From NCBI RefSeq assembly GCF_002292295.1, contig NZ_DBBS01000005.1, forward strand, positions 230,000 through 293,999: a DNA stretch of 64,000 nucleotides, written 5' to 3'. A program made the position numbers and the translations under genes. Shown here in pieces: positions 41,205 through 50,306 of this stretch (its first letter is position 1; every line of letters starts with the position of its first letter). The DNA comes from Sphingomonas sp. UBA978 (GTDB lineage: Bacteria; Pseudomonadota; Alphaproteobacteria; Sphingomonadales; Sphingomonadaceae). The notes under the pieces were generated by a model, which was given only the letters and a program-made list of their open reading frames with translations, made no database searches and was not told where the DNA came from.

Positions 41205-43649
41205 CTAGAAGCTGTAGAACAGGCTCAGCACCGCCGAGCGCGCCTCGCCCGGCGCGGCCCAGCCGTTGTTGCGGATGGTGGTGTAATATTTCTCGTTGGT
41301 GAAGTTCTGGACGTTGACCTGCGCGGTCAGGCCGCCGGCGAAGCTGTAGGCCAGATAGGCGCGGTGGATCAGGTAATCGTCCGACCGGTATTGCGTCGGC
41401 GCGGCGAGGCTGGCCGCGTTGAGCGCGAAGCTGCCCTGATAGGTCAGGCCATAGCCGACCTCGAGCCCGAACGGCAGCTTGTAGGTGGTGAACAGACTGC
41501 CCGAATGCTTCGGGGTCTGGACGAAATAGGTGCCCCGCTGCGGATCGGGGTTCGCGGCGCTGTTGCCGCACGCCGTGCTGGGATTGGCGATGCAGCGGTC
41601 GGAGATCGACTGGAGGATCTCGCCGTCGAGATAGGTGTAATTGGCGAAGATCGTCCAAGCGCGGGTGACGTTGCCCGATGCGCCGAGCGCGATGCCGTCG
41701 ACGCGGGCGCGTCCGTCGAGCACCTGCGTCGCCGCCGGCAGGACCGGATCGTTCGACGCGACGCGGAAGTTGGTCCGTTCGTTGCGGAACACCGCCGCGG
41801 TCAGTTCCAGCCGGCGACCGAACAGCCCGGCCTTGATCCCCGCCTCATAGTTCTTGGCGGTCTCCGGTGCGACGTCGCACGGATCGAACACCACCGCACC
41901 CGCCGCCGAGGCGACGCCGCAGCCGAGGCGGACGGTCGCCGACGACGGCGTCCTGGCATTGCCGTAGCCGGCATAGAGGCTGACGTCGCGAATTGGGTGG
42001 AACACCGCGCCGACGCGGTAGGAGAACAGCTTTTCATGGCTGGTCTGCGGCGCCTGCTGCGCGGCGGTCAGCGCGGCGGTCCCCGGCGGCACGACGGCGA
42101 GCGGCAGACCGCGGAACGTCGCATCCTGCACTTCCCAGCGGACGCCGCCGTTCAGCTCGAAATAGCGCCCCAACTCCAGCGTATCGAACGCATAGACCGC
42201 GAGGTTGCGCGTCTCCGATTTGGACTGCGCCGTCACCGTATAGTTGATCGGCCCGGTATAGACGGTGTTGGGGTTGCCGAAGTTGATCTGCGGCAGCACG
42301 ACGAGCGCGCCGGCGCCGTTGCGCGGCAGCGATGCGGCGGTGATCGCATAATCCTCGACCGACGCGGACATGCCGACGTTGGCGACGTTGCGGATGCCGC
42401 CCTTCTCGCCCGTTTCCAGCCGGATGTCGGTCTGGTTGACGAGCAGCTGGTTCTCCTGATCGCGCACCAGCCCGCGCGGACCGCTCGGCTGGTACAGCCC
42501 CGGCGCGACGGTGATCGTCTGGCTCGGGCGGAACACGCCCGCGGCATCGGCGAAATTGGCGAGCGTCGCGGTGCAGGCGGTGCCCGTCGGCGTCCGGTTG
42601 GTCGCGGTCAGGCAATAGGTGCCCTGCGGCGCGCTGGTGACGCTATACTGGCCGACGCGCTGCCACCGGGTCAGGTTGCGCACCGACAGCGCGTCGTTGA
42701 CCTGATGGCGGAAGGTCGCGGTGAAGCGATCGACCGTCGTATCCTGCCGGTCGAGGTTGGCGATGCCGAAATAGTCGCTGCGATCCACCCCGGCCAAGGG
42801 GCCATTGTTGAAGGCGTTGCGGAAATAGGGGACGCCATAGATCGGCGTGTTGCGATCCTCCTGATGGACATAGGCGAGCGTCAGGCTGGTCGGCCCGTCG
42901 ATGCCGATCGTCACCGAAGGAGCGATGCCCCAGCGCTTATACTTCTCGACATCGCGGCCGGGCACGTCGTTGCGGTGATAGGCGCCGTTCAGCCGCACCG
43001 CGATATTGTCGCCGACGCGGCGGTTGGCATCGATCGCGCCGCGATAATACTCGTCGGTGCCGACCGATCCCTGCACGATCGTCAGGTCCTCGGCGCGCGG
43101 CTCCTTGGTGACGAGGTTGATCGTGCCGCCGACGCTGCCCGAGCCGTTGAAGACCGAGTTGGCGCCATTGTAGACCTCGATCTGCTGGATGTTGAACGGG
43201 TCGGTCCGGCTGTACTGCGCGCTGTCGCGGATGCCGTCGACGGTGATGTCGTTGTTGGCCGAATAGCCGCGCAGGTTGATGCTGTCACCATAGCCGCCGC
43301 CGCCCTCGCCGGCACCGAAGGTGATGCCCGGGATCGTCTGCAGCGCGTCGCGCAGGGTCTGGAGGTTCTGCTTGCGGATCACCTGGTCGGAGATGACGGT
43401 GATCGTCTGCGGCGTGTCGATGATCGCGCTGGTCGCCTTGGGGCTCTCGACGACGCCGGGTGCGGCATCGTTCTTGCCGTTGACGACGATCTCGTCGCGC
43501 TCGACCGACCGCTTCGCATCCTGCGCCTGTGCATCGGCGATCGCTTTCGCCCGCTCTGCCGCACTCGCCGGCGCGGTGTCGGCCGCCATGGCCGGCGCCG
43601 ATGCGATGAACCCGACGCACGAGAGTGCGAGGAATGACGATGTCTTCAT
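41205..43649 (-). CDS. TonB-dependent siderophore receptor (Fiu-like, catecholate)
   Basis: The 814-aa outer-membrane receptor starts with a signal peptide (MKTSSFLALSCVGFIASAPAMA). After an acidic linker, 'RDEIVVNGK' is the TonB-box region, then the plug ('TPQTITVISDQVIRKQNLQT', 'SINLRGYSANNDITVDGIRD', 'IEVYNGANSVFNG'), and the barrel ends 'LSLFYSF'. The plug text matches Fiu/PiuA-type receptors for monomeric catechol iron complexes. A strong Fur box lies 32 bp upstream, and PiuC, RHH and PepSY genes follow on the same strand, so iron limitation should induce it. Confidence 0.93.
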   Translation of the reverse strand: MKTSSFLALSCVGFIASAPAMAADTAPASAAERAKAIADAQAQDAKRSVERDEIVVNGKNDAAPGVVESPKATSAIIDTPQTITVISDQVIRKQNLQTLRDALQTIPGITFGAGEGGGGYGDSINLRGYSANNDITVDGIRDSAQYSRTDPFNIQQIEVYNGANSVFNGSGSVGGTINLVTKEPRAEDLTIVQGSVGTDEYYRGAIDANRRVGDNIAVRLNGAYHRNDVPGRDVEKYKRWGIAPSVTIGIDGPTSLTLAYVHQEDRNTPIYGVPYFRNAFNNGPLAGVDRSDYFGIANLDRQDTTVDRFTATFRHQVNDALSVRNLTRWQRVGQYSVTSAPQGTYCLTATNRTPTGTACTATLANFADAAGVFRPSQTITVAPGLYQPSGPRGLVRDQENQLLVNQTDIRLETGEKGGIRNVANVGMSASVEDYAITAASLPRNGAGALVVLPQINFGNPNTVYTGPINYTVTAQSKSETRNLAVYAFDTLELGRYFELNGGVRWEVQDATFRGLPLAVVPPGTAALTAAQQAPQTSHEKLFSYRVGAVFHPIRDVSLYAGYGNARTPSSATVRLGCGVASAAGAVVFDPCDVAPETAKNYEAGIKAGLFGRRLELTAAVFRNERTNFRVASNDPVLPAATQVLDGRARVDGIALGASGNVTRAWTIFANYTYLDGEILQSISDRCIANPSTACGNSAANPDPQRGTYFVQTPKHSGSLFTTYKLPFGLEVGYGLTYQGSFALNAASLAAPTQYRSDDYLIHRAYLAYSFAGGLTAQVNVQNFTNEKYYTTIRNNGWAAPGEARSAVLSLFYSF

Positions 43650-43680
43650 GTAAGTCCCCCTTCGTTGAGGGGCGCTTAAT

Positions 43681-43699
43681 GCGAATGATTATCATCGTC
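43681..43699 (-). promoter_or_regulatory. Fur box upstream of the siderophore receptor
   Basis: GCGAATGATTATCATCGTC matches the classical 19-bp Fur consensus (GATAATGATTATCATTATC) at 15 positions with an unbroken AATGATTATCAT core. It is the only A/T-rich palindrome in the receptor promoter region. Confidence 0.85.
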
Positions 43700-43830
43700 A
43701 ACGCTATTGCGAGTGACATGCATGAATAAGAACAGCCCACCCCCAACGGCTTTTTAACGCTGCCGTGGCATTCCCGCCGGCGACGCAGCATGAAGGCCCC
43801 GGGGTGTTCGACGTTTCCAAGTTGCCGGCG

Positions 43831-44769
43831 ATGCGTAGCCAACGGCCCGCGTACGCATTGCTCATGGGGCAAGCGACGGGCGCAGTGGCATGTATGGGTG
43901 CCTTCGGCTTTCGCTACGATCTCCCGGCGATCGCGCTTTTGGGCATTGCGGGTCTGCTGCTATCCGCAGCGGTGGCCGCGCTGACCCGCCGTCGCATGTC
44001 CGATGCCGCGCTGTTGCTGGAATGCTACCTGCTCCTGCTGGCCAGTGCCGTGATATTATCAGCGGTCACTTGCACGCTCGCGGCGACCAAGGCGCCCTAT
44101 GTCGACGATATCCTGATCGCGATCGACCGCGGTCTGTTCGGTTCGAGCTGGCTGGATATCGCGACGTTCTTTTCGCGACGGCCGCTGACAACGGCGATAT
44201 TGTCGTTCGTCTACAGCAGCCTGTCTTGGCAGCCCTTCGTCATACTCGGCTTGTTGGTGCTCCGCCGCAGACATCGCGAAGCGCGGTCGATCACGCTCAC
44301 CTGGCTCCTCGCGTCGACCCTGTGCGTCCTGGCGATGCCGGTTGCGCCGGCGCTTGGCGGCTATTTGCATTACGGTACCAGACCGGCCGACTTCCCGTAT
44401 GTGCTCGTTACCGCCGCATGGGATTTCGAGCCGCTGATTACGGCGATCAGAAGCGGGCAGCTCCGCGCGCTGGGCGCCGCGCCGATCGTGGGTATCGTGA
44501 CGTTCCCCAGCTTCCATGCGGCCGGGGCGATCATTCTCGGCTATTACGGCCGGCACGCGGCAGCCGGATTTGCGATCGTCGCCATCAACGCGGCGATGCT
44601 GATGTCAACCGTCCCGATCGGTGGCCACTACATCGTTGACGTATTGGCCGGCGCGGCGATCGCCCTTGTTGCAATAACCATTACCGCCTCGGTTCACGCC
44701 TCCGCCGCATCGGGTCGACCGGCAGAAACGGCGGGCTCCCGGCCACAGGACATACTGGCTGTCCGCTGA
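43831..44769 (+). CDS. PAP2-superfamily membrane phosphatase/transferase
   Basis: This integral membrane protein has at least six hydrophobic segments. The PAP2_3-type motifs are 'TFPSFHAAGAI' (Ser-Phe-His) and 'VPIGGHYIVDVLAG' (Gly-His…Asp), which form the phosphate-handling site at the outer membrane face of the inner membrane. This subgroup includes inositol-phosphoceramide synthase (Aur1)-like enzymes, and sphingomonads do make sphingolipids, so a lipid head-group role is possible (inference). The ATG at 43831 is used; in-frame GTG codons at 43765 and 43804 are alternatives. Confidence 0.8.
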   Translation: MRSQRPAYALLMGQATGAVACMGAFGFRYDLPAIALLGIAGLLLSAAVAALTRRRMSDAALLLECYLLLLASAVILSAVTCTLAATKAPYVDDILIAIDRGLFGSSWLDIATFFSRRPLTTAILSFVYSSLSWQPFVILGLLVLRRRHREARSITLTWLLASTLCVLAMPVAPALGGYLHYGTRPADFPYVLVTAAWDFEPLITAIRSGQLRALGAAPIVGIVTFPSFHAAGAIILGYYGRHAAAGFAIVAINAAMLMSTVPIGGHYIVDVLAGAAIALVAITITASVHASAASGRPAETAGSRPQDILAVR

Positions 44770-44789
44770 TCGACTGCGGGCGACATGCG

Positions 44790-46616
44790 TCACGGGGTAT
44801 CGAACAGCGCCGCGAGTTGTTCGATGATCGTGCCGCCGAGCTGTTCGGCGTCCATGATCGTTACCGCGCGCGCATAATAGCGCGTCACGTCGTGGCCGAT
44901 GCCGATCGCGACCAGCTCGACCGGGGACTTGCCCTCGATCCAGCCGATCACCTGACGCAGGTGCCGCTCCAGATAGCTGCCCGAATTGACCGACAGCGTC
45001 GAATCGTCGACCGGAGCGCCGTCGCTGATGACCATCAGGATGCGCCGCTCCTCGGGCCGCGCCATCAGCCGCGCATGCGCCCACAGCAGCGCCTCGCCGT
45101 CGATATTCTCCTTGAGCAGCCCCTCGCGCATCATCAGGCCGAGGTTGGTGCGCGCGCGCCGCCACGGCTCGTCCGCCTTCTTGTAGACGATGTGGCGGAT
45201 GTCGTTGAGCCGGCCCGGCTGCGGCGGGCGGCCGGCAGCGAGCCACGTCTCGCGCGCCTGCCCGCCCTTCCACGCGCGGGTGGTGAAGCCGAGGATCTCG
45301 GTCTTGACGCCGCACCGCTCCAGCGTCCGCGCGAGGATGTCGGCGCTGATCGCGGCGATGCCGATCGGCCGGCCGCGCATCGACCCCGAATTGTCGATCA
45401 GCAGCGTCACCACCGTGTCGCGGAAATCCGTCTCGCGCTCGATCTTGTAGCTGAGCGACTGGCCGGGGGTGACGACGACGCGGGCGAGGCGCGCGGCGTC
45501 GAGCATTCCTTCGTCCTGATCGAAGTCCCACGAGCGCGACTGCTGCGCCATCAACCGCCGCTGCAACCGGTTGGCGAGCTTCGACACCGCGGATTGCAGA
45601 TGCGCCAGCTGCTGGTCGAGATAGCCGCGCAGCCGCGCCAGCTCCTCGGCGTCGCACAGGTCGGTCGCGGCGACCACCTCGTCGAACTGCGTCGTCCACG
45701 GCTTGTATTCGAACTGCGGCATGAAGTCGCTGTTCGGCCGGTTGGGGCGGACCGGCTGCATCCCCTCCTCGCCATCGTCGCCGGGTTCGCCGTCGAGGTC
45801 GTCCATCGATTCGTCGCCGAATTCCTGGCCCTCGCCGTCGTCGCTGTCCGATTCTTGCGCCTCGCCGCGGGCATCGACCTCGCCGTCGCCCTGCCCCGCC
45901 TGGTCGTCGTCGCCCTCCTCGCTCTCGTCCTGCTGCTGTTCGTCGGTGCCTTCGTCCTCCGATCCGCCGTCGTCGGCATCCTCGGGCAGCACCTCGCCCT
46001 CGACCAGTTCGAGCTCTTCGAGCATCTTCATCGCGAGACTCTGGAACGCGCGCTGGTCGTCGAGCGCGAGGCTGAGCGCGGACAGGTCGGTACGCGCATC
46101 GATCCATTCGCGCACCAGCGCTAGGCCCGGCGCAGCGACGGCGGGCGCCTCCACCCCGGTCAGCTTTTCGCGCACCAGCAGCGACAAAGCGGTGGACAGC
46201 GGGACCTCTTCGCGCGTGCGGGCGCGGGTGATCGGATCGGCGCGCAGCCGCACGTCGAGCGAATGCGCCAGATTGTCGGCGATACCGGCATAGCCGCGGC
46301 TGCCGAGCGCCTCGATCCGCGCGGTCTCGACCGCGTCGAACACCGCGCGCGCCACCGCCTCGGCCGGCGCACCCTTGAGGTGCATCGCGGTGTCGTGATG
46401 CTTCAGCCGCAGCGCGAAGCCATCGGCGAAGCCGCGCGCCTCGGCGACCTGCTCGGCCGGCAGGGCGCGCGCGGGCATCGGCACCTTGATATGCTTGCCG
46501 CTCTGCGTCGGCTGGTCCGCGGTGAACGCCAGTTCCACCTCCGGCTCCTCGGCGATCGCACGCGCCGTGCCGGCGAGGACCGCCTTGAACCGGTCGAGGG
46601 GGGTTTCGTTCGCCAT
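44790..46616 (-). CDS. cobT: cobaltochelatase subunit CobT
   Basis: The 608-aa protein is the AAA+-partner subunit of aerobic cobaltochelatase. It has an N-terminal helical domain, a highly acidic Asp/Glu/Gly-rich linker (about residues 210-290), and a C-terminal von Willebrand A domain with the MIDAS motif 'LLIDNSGSMRG' (about residue 405) and 'ILMVISDGAPVDD'. It works with CobS and CobN to insert cobalt into hydrogenobyrinate diamide. CobN is not in the window. Unusually the toxin-antitoxin pair separates cobT from cobS; its ATG overlaps the hepT-like stop as TAATG. Confidence 0.95.
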   Translation of the reverse strand: MANETPLDRFKAVLAGTARAIAEEPEVELAFTADQPTQSGKHIKVPMPARALPAEQVAEARGFADGFALRLKHHDTAMHLKGAPAEAVARAVFDAVETARIEALGSRGYAGIADNLAHSLDVRLRADPITRARTREEVPLSTALSLLVREKLTGVEAPAVAAPGLALVREWIDARTDLSALSLALDDQRAFQSLAMKMLEELELVEGEVLPEDADDGGSEDEGTDEQQQDESEEGDDDQAGQGDGEVDARGEAQESDSDDGEGQEFGDESMDDLDGEPGDDGEEGMQPVRPNRPNSDFMPQFEYKPWTTQFDEVVAATDLCDAEELARLRGYLDQQLAHLQSAVSKLANRLQRRLMAQQSRSWDFDQDEGMLDAARLARVVVTPGQSLSYKIERETDFRDTVVTLLIDNSGSMRGRPIGIAAISADILARTLERCGVKTEILGFTTRAWKGGQARETWLAAGRPPQPGRLNDIRHIVYKKADEPWRRARTNLGLMMREGLLKENIDGEALLWAHARLMARPEERRILMVISDGAPVDDSTLSVNSGSYLERHLRQVIGWIEGKSPVELVAIGIGHDVTRYYARAVTIMDAEQLGGTIIEQLAALFDTP

Positions 46617-46957
46617 TATTCGCCCAATGCCCGCAGAACAGAATCGCGAAGCGGCGGTATGTCGTTTCGCGCGATATCGAAGATCAGACGCCTGTCGATC
46701 CGTCTGTATTCGTGCCGAAGGCGATTGCCGAGACCACGAATCTCGTTCCACGGCAGGGGAATCTCCATCGCTGCGATCGCATCCGGACCGATCTGTACGA
46801 TCGCCTCTGCAACGCGTTCCAAACAGCGTTCGACTGCATCCACCGTCTTGCGATCGGCCAGAAACCGGTCGAGGTCATACCCCGTCAGATACTCCGCGAT
46901 ATGATCGGAATATTCGACGATATGTTCCAGTCGCAATCGCACGCGGTCAGAAGACAC
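46616..46957 (-). CDS. HepT-like (DUF86) HEPN toxin, catalytic Arg position altered
   Basis: The 113-aa all-helical protein contains 'PWNEIRGLGNRLRHEYRRID' near residues 69-88, the signature end of DUF86/HepT RNases. The Tyr that MntA-type antitoxins adenylylate is present (Tyr84 in HEY). The canonical R-x4-6-H arginine is not: the residues four to six before His82 are Gly/Leu/Gly (Arg74 is seven before). It may be a subtype or a weakened toxin. GTG 46957 is the likely start, 10 bp before the MntA stop; an upstream GTG (46984) is possible. It overlaps cobT. Confidence 0.8.
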   Translation of the reverse strand: MSSDRVRLRLEHIVEYSDHIAEYLTGYDLDRFLADRKTVDAVERCLERVAEAIVQIGPDAIAAMEIPLPWNEIRGLGNRLRHEYRRIDRRLIFDIARNDIPPLRDSVLRALGE

Positions 46958-47249
46958 GGACACGATCCCGGTCGATCGCGGCACGCAGACGAATTTCGTC
47001 GGTCGGCTCGGTCATGAAATCGACCTTCGCACCGAGCATGTCCTCGATCTTTCCTTCGATGCCGAAGAAGCCGAAGGGGCCAAGTGCCCGGACCGCATCG
47101 TAATCGATCGACGCGACCAGATCGACGTCGGAATCCGGCCGGGCTTCGTCGCGGGCCGTCGAACCGAAGAGTGCGAGACGTGTGATCCCGAGGCGCCGCA
47201 AATCTTCTTCGCGCGCGCGCAACCTTGTCAGAGCCTCGGCCTTCGTCAC
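46947..47249 (-). CDS. MntA-like nucleotidyltransferase antitoxin
   Basis: The 100-aa minimal nucleotidyltransferase has 'ALFGSTARDEARPDSDVDLV' (Gly-Ser and the Asp-x-Asp pair at about residues 29-45), then 'LGPFGFFGIEGKIEDMLGAKVDFMT', as in MntA antitoxins. These AMPylate the partner HEPN toxin to silence it. It overlaps the HEPN gene, begins 9 bp downstream of cobS, and is on the same strand as cobS and cobT. Confidence 0.88.
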   Translation of the reverse strand: MTKAEALTRLRAREEDLRRLGITRLALFGSTARDEARPDSDVDLVASIDYDAVRALGPFGFFGIEGKIEDMLGAKVDFMTEPTDEIRLRAAIDRDRVRVF

Positions 47250-47258
47250 GCCGTCCTC

Positions 47259-48263
47259 CTACGCCTTCCCGACCACGCTTTCCGGCAGGTCCTTGCCGAA
47301 CACGCGCTGGTAATATTCCGCGACCAGCGGGCGTTCGTTTTCGTCGCATTTGTTGAGGAAGCTCAACCGGAATGCGAAGCCGACGTCGCCGAAGATCAGC
47401 GTATTCTGCGCCCAGGTGATGACGGTGCGCGGGCTCATCACCGTCGAGATGTCGCCGTTGATGAATCCCTTGCGCGTCATGTCGGCGACGCGGACCATGT
47501 TGTCGACGGTCTTCTTGCCCTCCGGCTTGTCATATTCGCCCGACTTGGCAAGCACGATCTGCGATTCGATCGCGGCGGGCAGGTAGTTGAGCGTGACGAC
47601 GATGTTCCAGCGGTCCATCTGGCCCTGGTTGATCTGCTGCGTGCCGTGATACAGCCCGCTCGTGTCGCCCAGGCCGACCGTATTGGCGGTCGCGAACAGG
47701 CGGAACCACGGGTTGGGACGGATGACGCGGTTCTGGTCGAGCAGCGTCAGCTTGCCCTCCGTCTCCAGCACGCGCTGGATCACGAACATCACGTCGGGGC
47801 GGCCCGCGTCATATTCGTCGAACACCAGAGCGGTCGGCGTCTGCAATGCCCAGGGCAGCAACCCCTCGCGGAATTCGGTCACCTGCTGACCGTCACGCAG
47901 CACGATAGCATCGCGGCCGATCAGGTCGATGCGGCTGATATGCGCGTCGAGGTTGATGCGGATGCACGGCCAGTTGAGGCGCGCCGCGACCTGTTCGATA
48001 TGGCTCGACTTGCCGGTGCCGTGATAGCCCTGCACCATCACGCGGCGGTTGTGCGCGAAGCCCGCCAGCACCGCCAGCGTCGTATCGGGATCGAACACAT
48101 AAGCGGGATCGAGGTCGGGGACGCGCTCGTCCGCCTCGCTGAAGGCGGGCACCTGCATGTCGCTGTCGATGCCGAACAGGTCGCGCACGCCGACCATCTT
48201 GTCGGGGGCGTCCAGGATCGTGGTTTCGCGGCTGTCGGGCTGGGTGTTGGGAATGTCGGTCAT
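47259..48263 (-). CDS. cobS: cobaltochelatase subunit CobS (AAA+ ATPase)
   Basis: The 334-aa MoxR-type ATPase has Walker A 'GYHGTGKSSH' (residues 79-88), Walker B 'ALVFDEYDAGRPD' and sensor 'LFATANTVG'. 'CIRINLDAHISRIDLIGRDA' is typical of CobS. It powers cobalt insertion with CobT and CobN in the cytoplasm. ATG 48263 is chosen over an upstream start because MTDIPNTQ leads into the conserved part. The next genes on the strand are the MntA/HepT pair and then cobT. Confidence 0.95.
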   Translation of the reverse strand: MTDIPNTQPDSRETTILDAPDKMVGVRDLFGIDSDMQVPAFSEADERVPDLDPAYVFDPDTTLAVLAGFAHNRRVMVQGYHGTGKSSHIEQVAARLNWPCIRINLDAHISRIDLIGRDAIVLRDGQQVTEFREGLLPWALQTPTALVFDEYDAGRPDVMFVIQRVLETEGKLTLLDQNRVIRPNPWFRLFATANTVGLGDTSGLYHGTQQINQGQMDRWNIVVTLNYLPAAIESQIVLAKSGEYDKPEGKKTVDNMVRVADMTRKGFINGDISTVMSPRTVITWAQNTLIFGDVGFAFRLSFLNKCDENERPLVAEYYQRVFGKDLPESVVGKA

Positions 48264-48386
48264 CGCGGTCGGGGCACCATTCGGGCTGGGGCAAACGGAG
48301 GGCGGCAAAATGTCGGTCGGCCCTTCCTAACGCACAATGCGAACGAACGGCGCAACGATATGCAGTGGAAACGGATCGTCGCGCCG

Positions 48387-49079
48387 TCAAGCCGCCGGAG
48401 GCATGATCTTGGCCGGCAACGCGAACAGATCGGCGAACCGCACCGCCAGCGCGCGGTCGCCGACGATCCGCAGCGAACCGTCCGCCTCCGCCTCGGCGAG
48501 CGGCCGCTTGACGTAGATCCACACCGCGAGCGGGGTCGGATCGGTTTCGACGACGACATCGGCCCCGTCCGGATCGGCGCGGGTGATCGCGAGATCGCCG
48601 TCCGCCAGCCGCCCGAGGAACCGGTCGCCGCCTAATCGAAAGCCGATCGTCATCCTGAGGTCGCCCGCCCTGACCGGATCGATCATCGTGCGCAGCGACA
48701 GCATCGCCGAGGCGGGCGAGAACGGCAGGGTCGGATCGTGTAGCGGCGATCGCGTCGCCCAACGGCCCATCGTCTGCAACACCGGCTCGATCTCATGACC
48801 CCAGTCGGTCAGCGCATAGACCTGCACCGACGCCGGCGAGGGCAGCAATTGGCGGACCAGCATCCCGCCTGCCTCGAGACTGGCGAGCCGCTGGGTCAGC
48901 ACGTTGGCGCTGATCCCGGCCAGTTGCGCCTTGATCTCGCCGAACCGCCGCGGCCCGAACATCAGTTCGCGCAGGATCAGTAGCGACCAGCGCTCGCCGA
49001 CGAATTCGAGCGCCAGCGCGGTGCCGCAGGCGTCGTCATACCAGCGCCGCGACTCCTTGGTTATCTTTTCTGACTTCAT
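48387..49079 (-). CDS. HxlR-family transcriptional regulator with SCP2-like C-terminal part
   Basis: The 230-aa protein has a winged helix of the HxlR type in its first 110 residues ('FVGERWSLLILRELMFGPRR', 'ISANVLTQRLASLEAGGML', 'YALTDWGHEIEP'). The second half ('GDLAITRADPDGADVVVETD') resembles the sterol-carrier-like tail seen in some HxlR regulators. It is divergent from a five-gene VOC/DUF1428/SRPBCC operon with 65 bp between the starts, so it likely controls that operon. Its inducer is unknown. Confidence 0.9.
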   Translation of the reverse strand: MKSEKITKESRRWYDDACGTALALEFVGERWSLLILRELMFGPRRFGEIKAQLAGISANVLTQRLASLEAGGMLVRQLLPSPASVQVYALTDWGHEIEPVLQTMGRWATRSPLHDPTLPFSPASAMLSLRTMIDPVRAGDLRMTIGFRLGGDRFLGRLADGDLAITRADPDGADVVVETDPTPLAVWIYVKRPLAEAEADGSLRIVGDRALAVRFADLFALPAKIMPPAA

Positions 49080-49144
49080 GGTTGCTTTATGTAATTCCGG
49101 GGCGCATCAATTGCCAGAGACGATTCGGAGAGGAAGCGTTTGCC

Positions 49145-49579
49145 ATGCCCAAGATGATCTTCGTGAACCTGCCGGTGGCCGATGTCGGCAGGGCGACCGC
49201 CTTCTACGAGGCGCTGGGTTTCGAGAAGAATGCGATGTTCTCCAACGCGCAGGCATCGTCGATGGCATGGTCCGACGCGATCGTCGTGATGCTGCTCGAC
49301 CGGGCCTTTTACGCGACCTTCACCGCCAAGCGGATCATCGATGCGCACGAGCAGAGCGGCGCCCTGCTCGCGCTGTCGTTCGAGGATCGCGCCGCGGTGG
49401 ATGCGATCACGCTGGCGGCGCTGGCCGCGGGCGGCCGCGAGTTGCACGATCCCGAGGATCATGGCTTCATGTACAGCCGGGCGTTCGAGGACCCGGACGG
49501 CCACGGCTGGGGTCCGTTCCACATGGACATGGCCGCGGCCGAACAGGCGATGACGCCGCAACAGGGAGGTTCGCAATGA
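49145..49579 (+). CDS. VOC-family (glyoxalase/bleomycin-resistance) protein
   Basis: The 144-aa protein has the single-domain VOC pattern 'MPKMIFVNLPVADVGRATAF' at the start and 'EDPDGHGWGPFHMDM' at the end. It is the first gene of the HxlR-linked operon. Its stop overlaps the DUF1428 start. Related proteins (COG3607) are predicted lactoylglutathione-lyase-like enzymes of unproven substrate. ATG 49145 fits the family. Confidence 0.88.
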   Translation: MPKMIFVNLPVADVGRATAFYEALGFEKNAMFSNAQASSMAWSDAIVVMLLDRAFYATFTAKRIIDAHEQSGALLALSFEDRAAVDAITLAALAAGGRELHDPEDHGFMYSRAFEDPDGHGWGPFHMDMAAAEQAMTPQQGGSQ

Positions 49580-50292
49580 CCTATATCGATGGCTTCGTCG
49601 TCGCGGTGCCGACCGCCAGCCGCGACGCCTATCGCGACCATGCGGTCAGCGGCTGGGCGCTGCTGCGCGCGGCGGGGGCGACCCGCCAGTGCGAAGGCTG
49701 GGGCAACGACGTGCCTCACGGCACGCGCACCGATTTCCATCGCGCCGTGCAGGCGGGCGAGGACGAGACGGTGGTGTTCAGCTGGATCGAATATCCCGAC
49801 AAGGCGGCGCGCGATGCGGCGGCGACGCAGATCATGGCGGCGCCCGAGATGGAGGCGCTCGCCGCGACGATGCCGTTCGACGGCCGGCGGATGATCTATG
49901 GCGGGTTCGAGACGGTGGTCGACACCGGTGCGCCCTCCCCCGGCACCGGCTATATCGACGGCTTCCTGATGCCCGCCGGCGACCGGCAGGCCTATGTCGC
50001 GATGGCGACGCGGGCGGAGGCGGTGTTCCGCGACCACGGCGCCACCCGGGTGGTCGAGGCGTGGGGCAACGACGTATCCCCCGGCACAATGACCAGCTTT
50101 CCGCAGGCGCTGCAGCTCGAGGAAGGCGAAACGGTCGTCTTCTCCTGGGTCGAATGGCCGTCGAAGGCGGTGCGCGACGCGGGCATGGAGAAGGTGATGG
50201 CCGACGCGCGCATGCAGATGGCGCCCGAGGACATGCCGTTCGACGGCAAGCGCATGGTCTATGGCGGTTTCGCCACCCTGTTCCAGTCCTGA
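49576..50292 (+). CDS. double DUF1428 protein
   Basis: The 238-aa protein contains two DUF1428 units in tandem, residues 1-118 and 124-238. Each begins 'YIDGF' and contains 'EGWGNDV' or 'EAWGNDV', 'VVFSW', 'MPFDG+RM+YGGF'. DUF1428 proteins normally have a single unit of about 117 aa and form alpha/beta-barrel dimers of unknown role, so this looks like a fused dimer. AGGGAGG lies upstream of ATG 49576, which overlaps the VOC stop. Confidence 0.9.
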   Translation: MTYIDGFVVAVPTASRDAYRDHAVSGWALLRAAGATRQCEGWGNDVPHGTRTDFHRAVQAGEDETVVFSWIEYPDKAARDAAATQIMAAPEMEALAATMPFDGRRMIYGGFETVVDTGAPSPGTGYIDGFLMPAGDRQAYVAMATRAEAVFRDHGATRVVEAWGNDVSPGTMTSFPQALQLEEGETVVFSWVEWPSKAVRDAGMEKVMADARMQMAPEDMPFDGKRMVYGGFATLFQS

Positions 50293-50306
50293 CGGGAGCG
50301 ACGACG

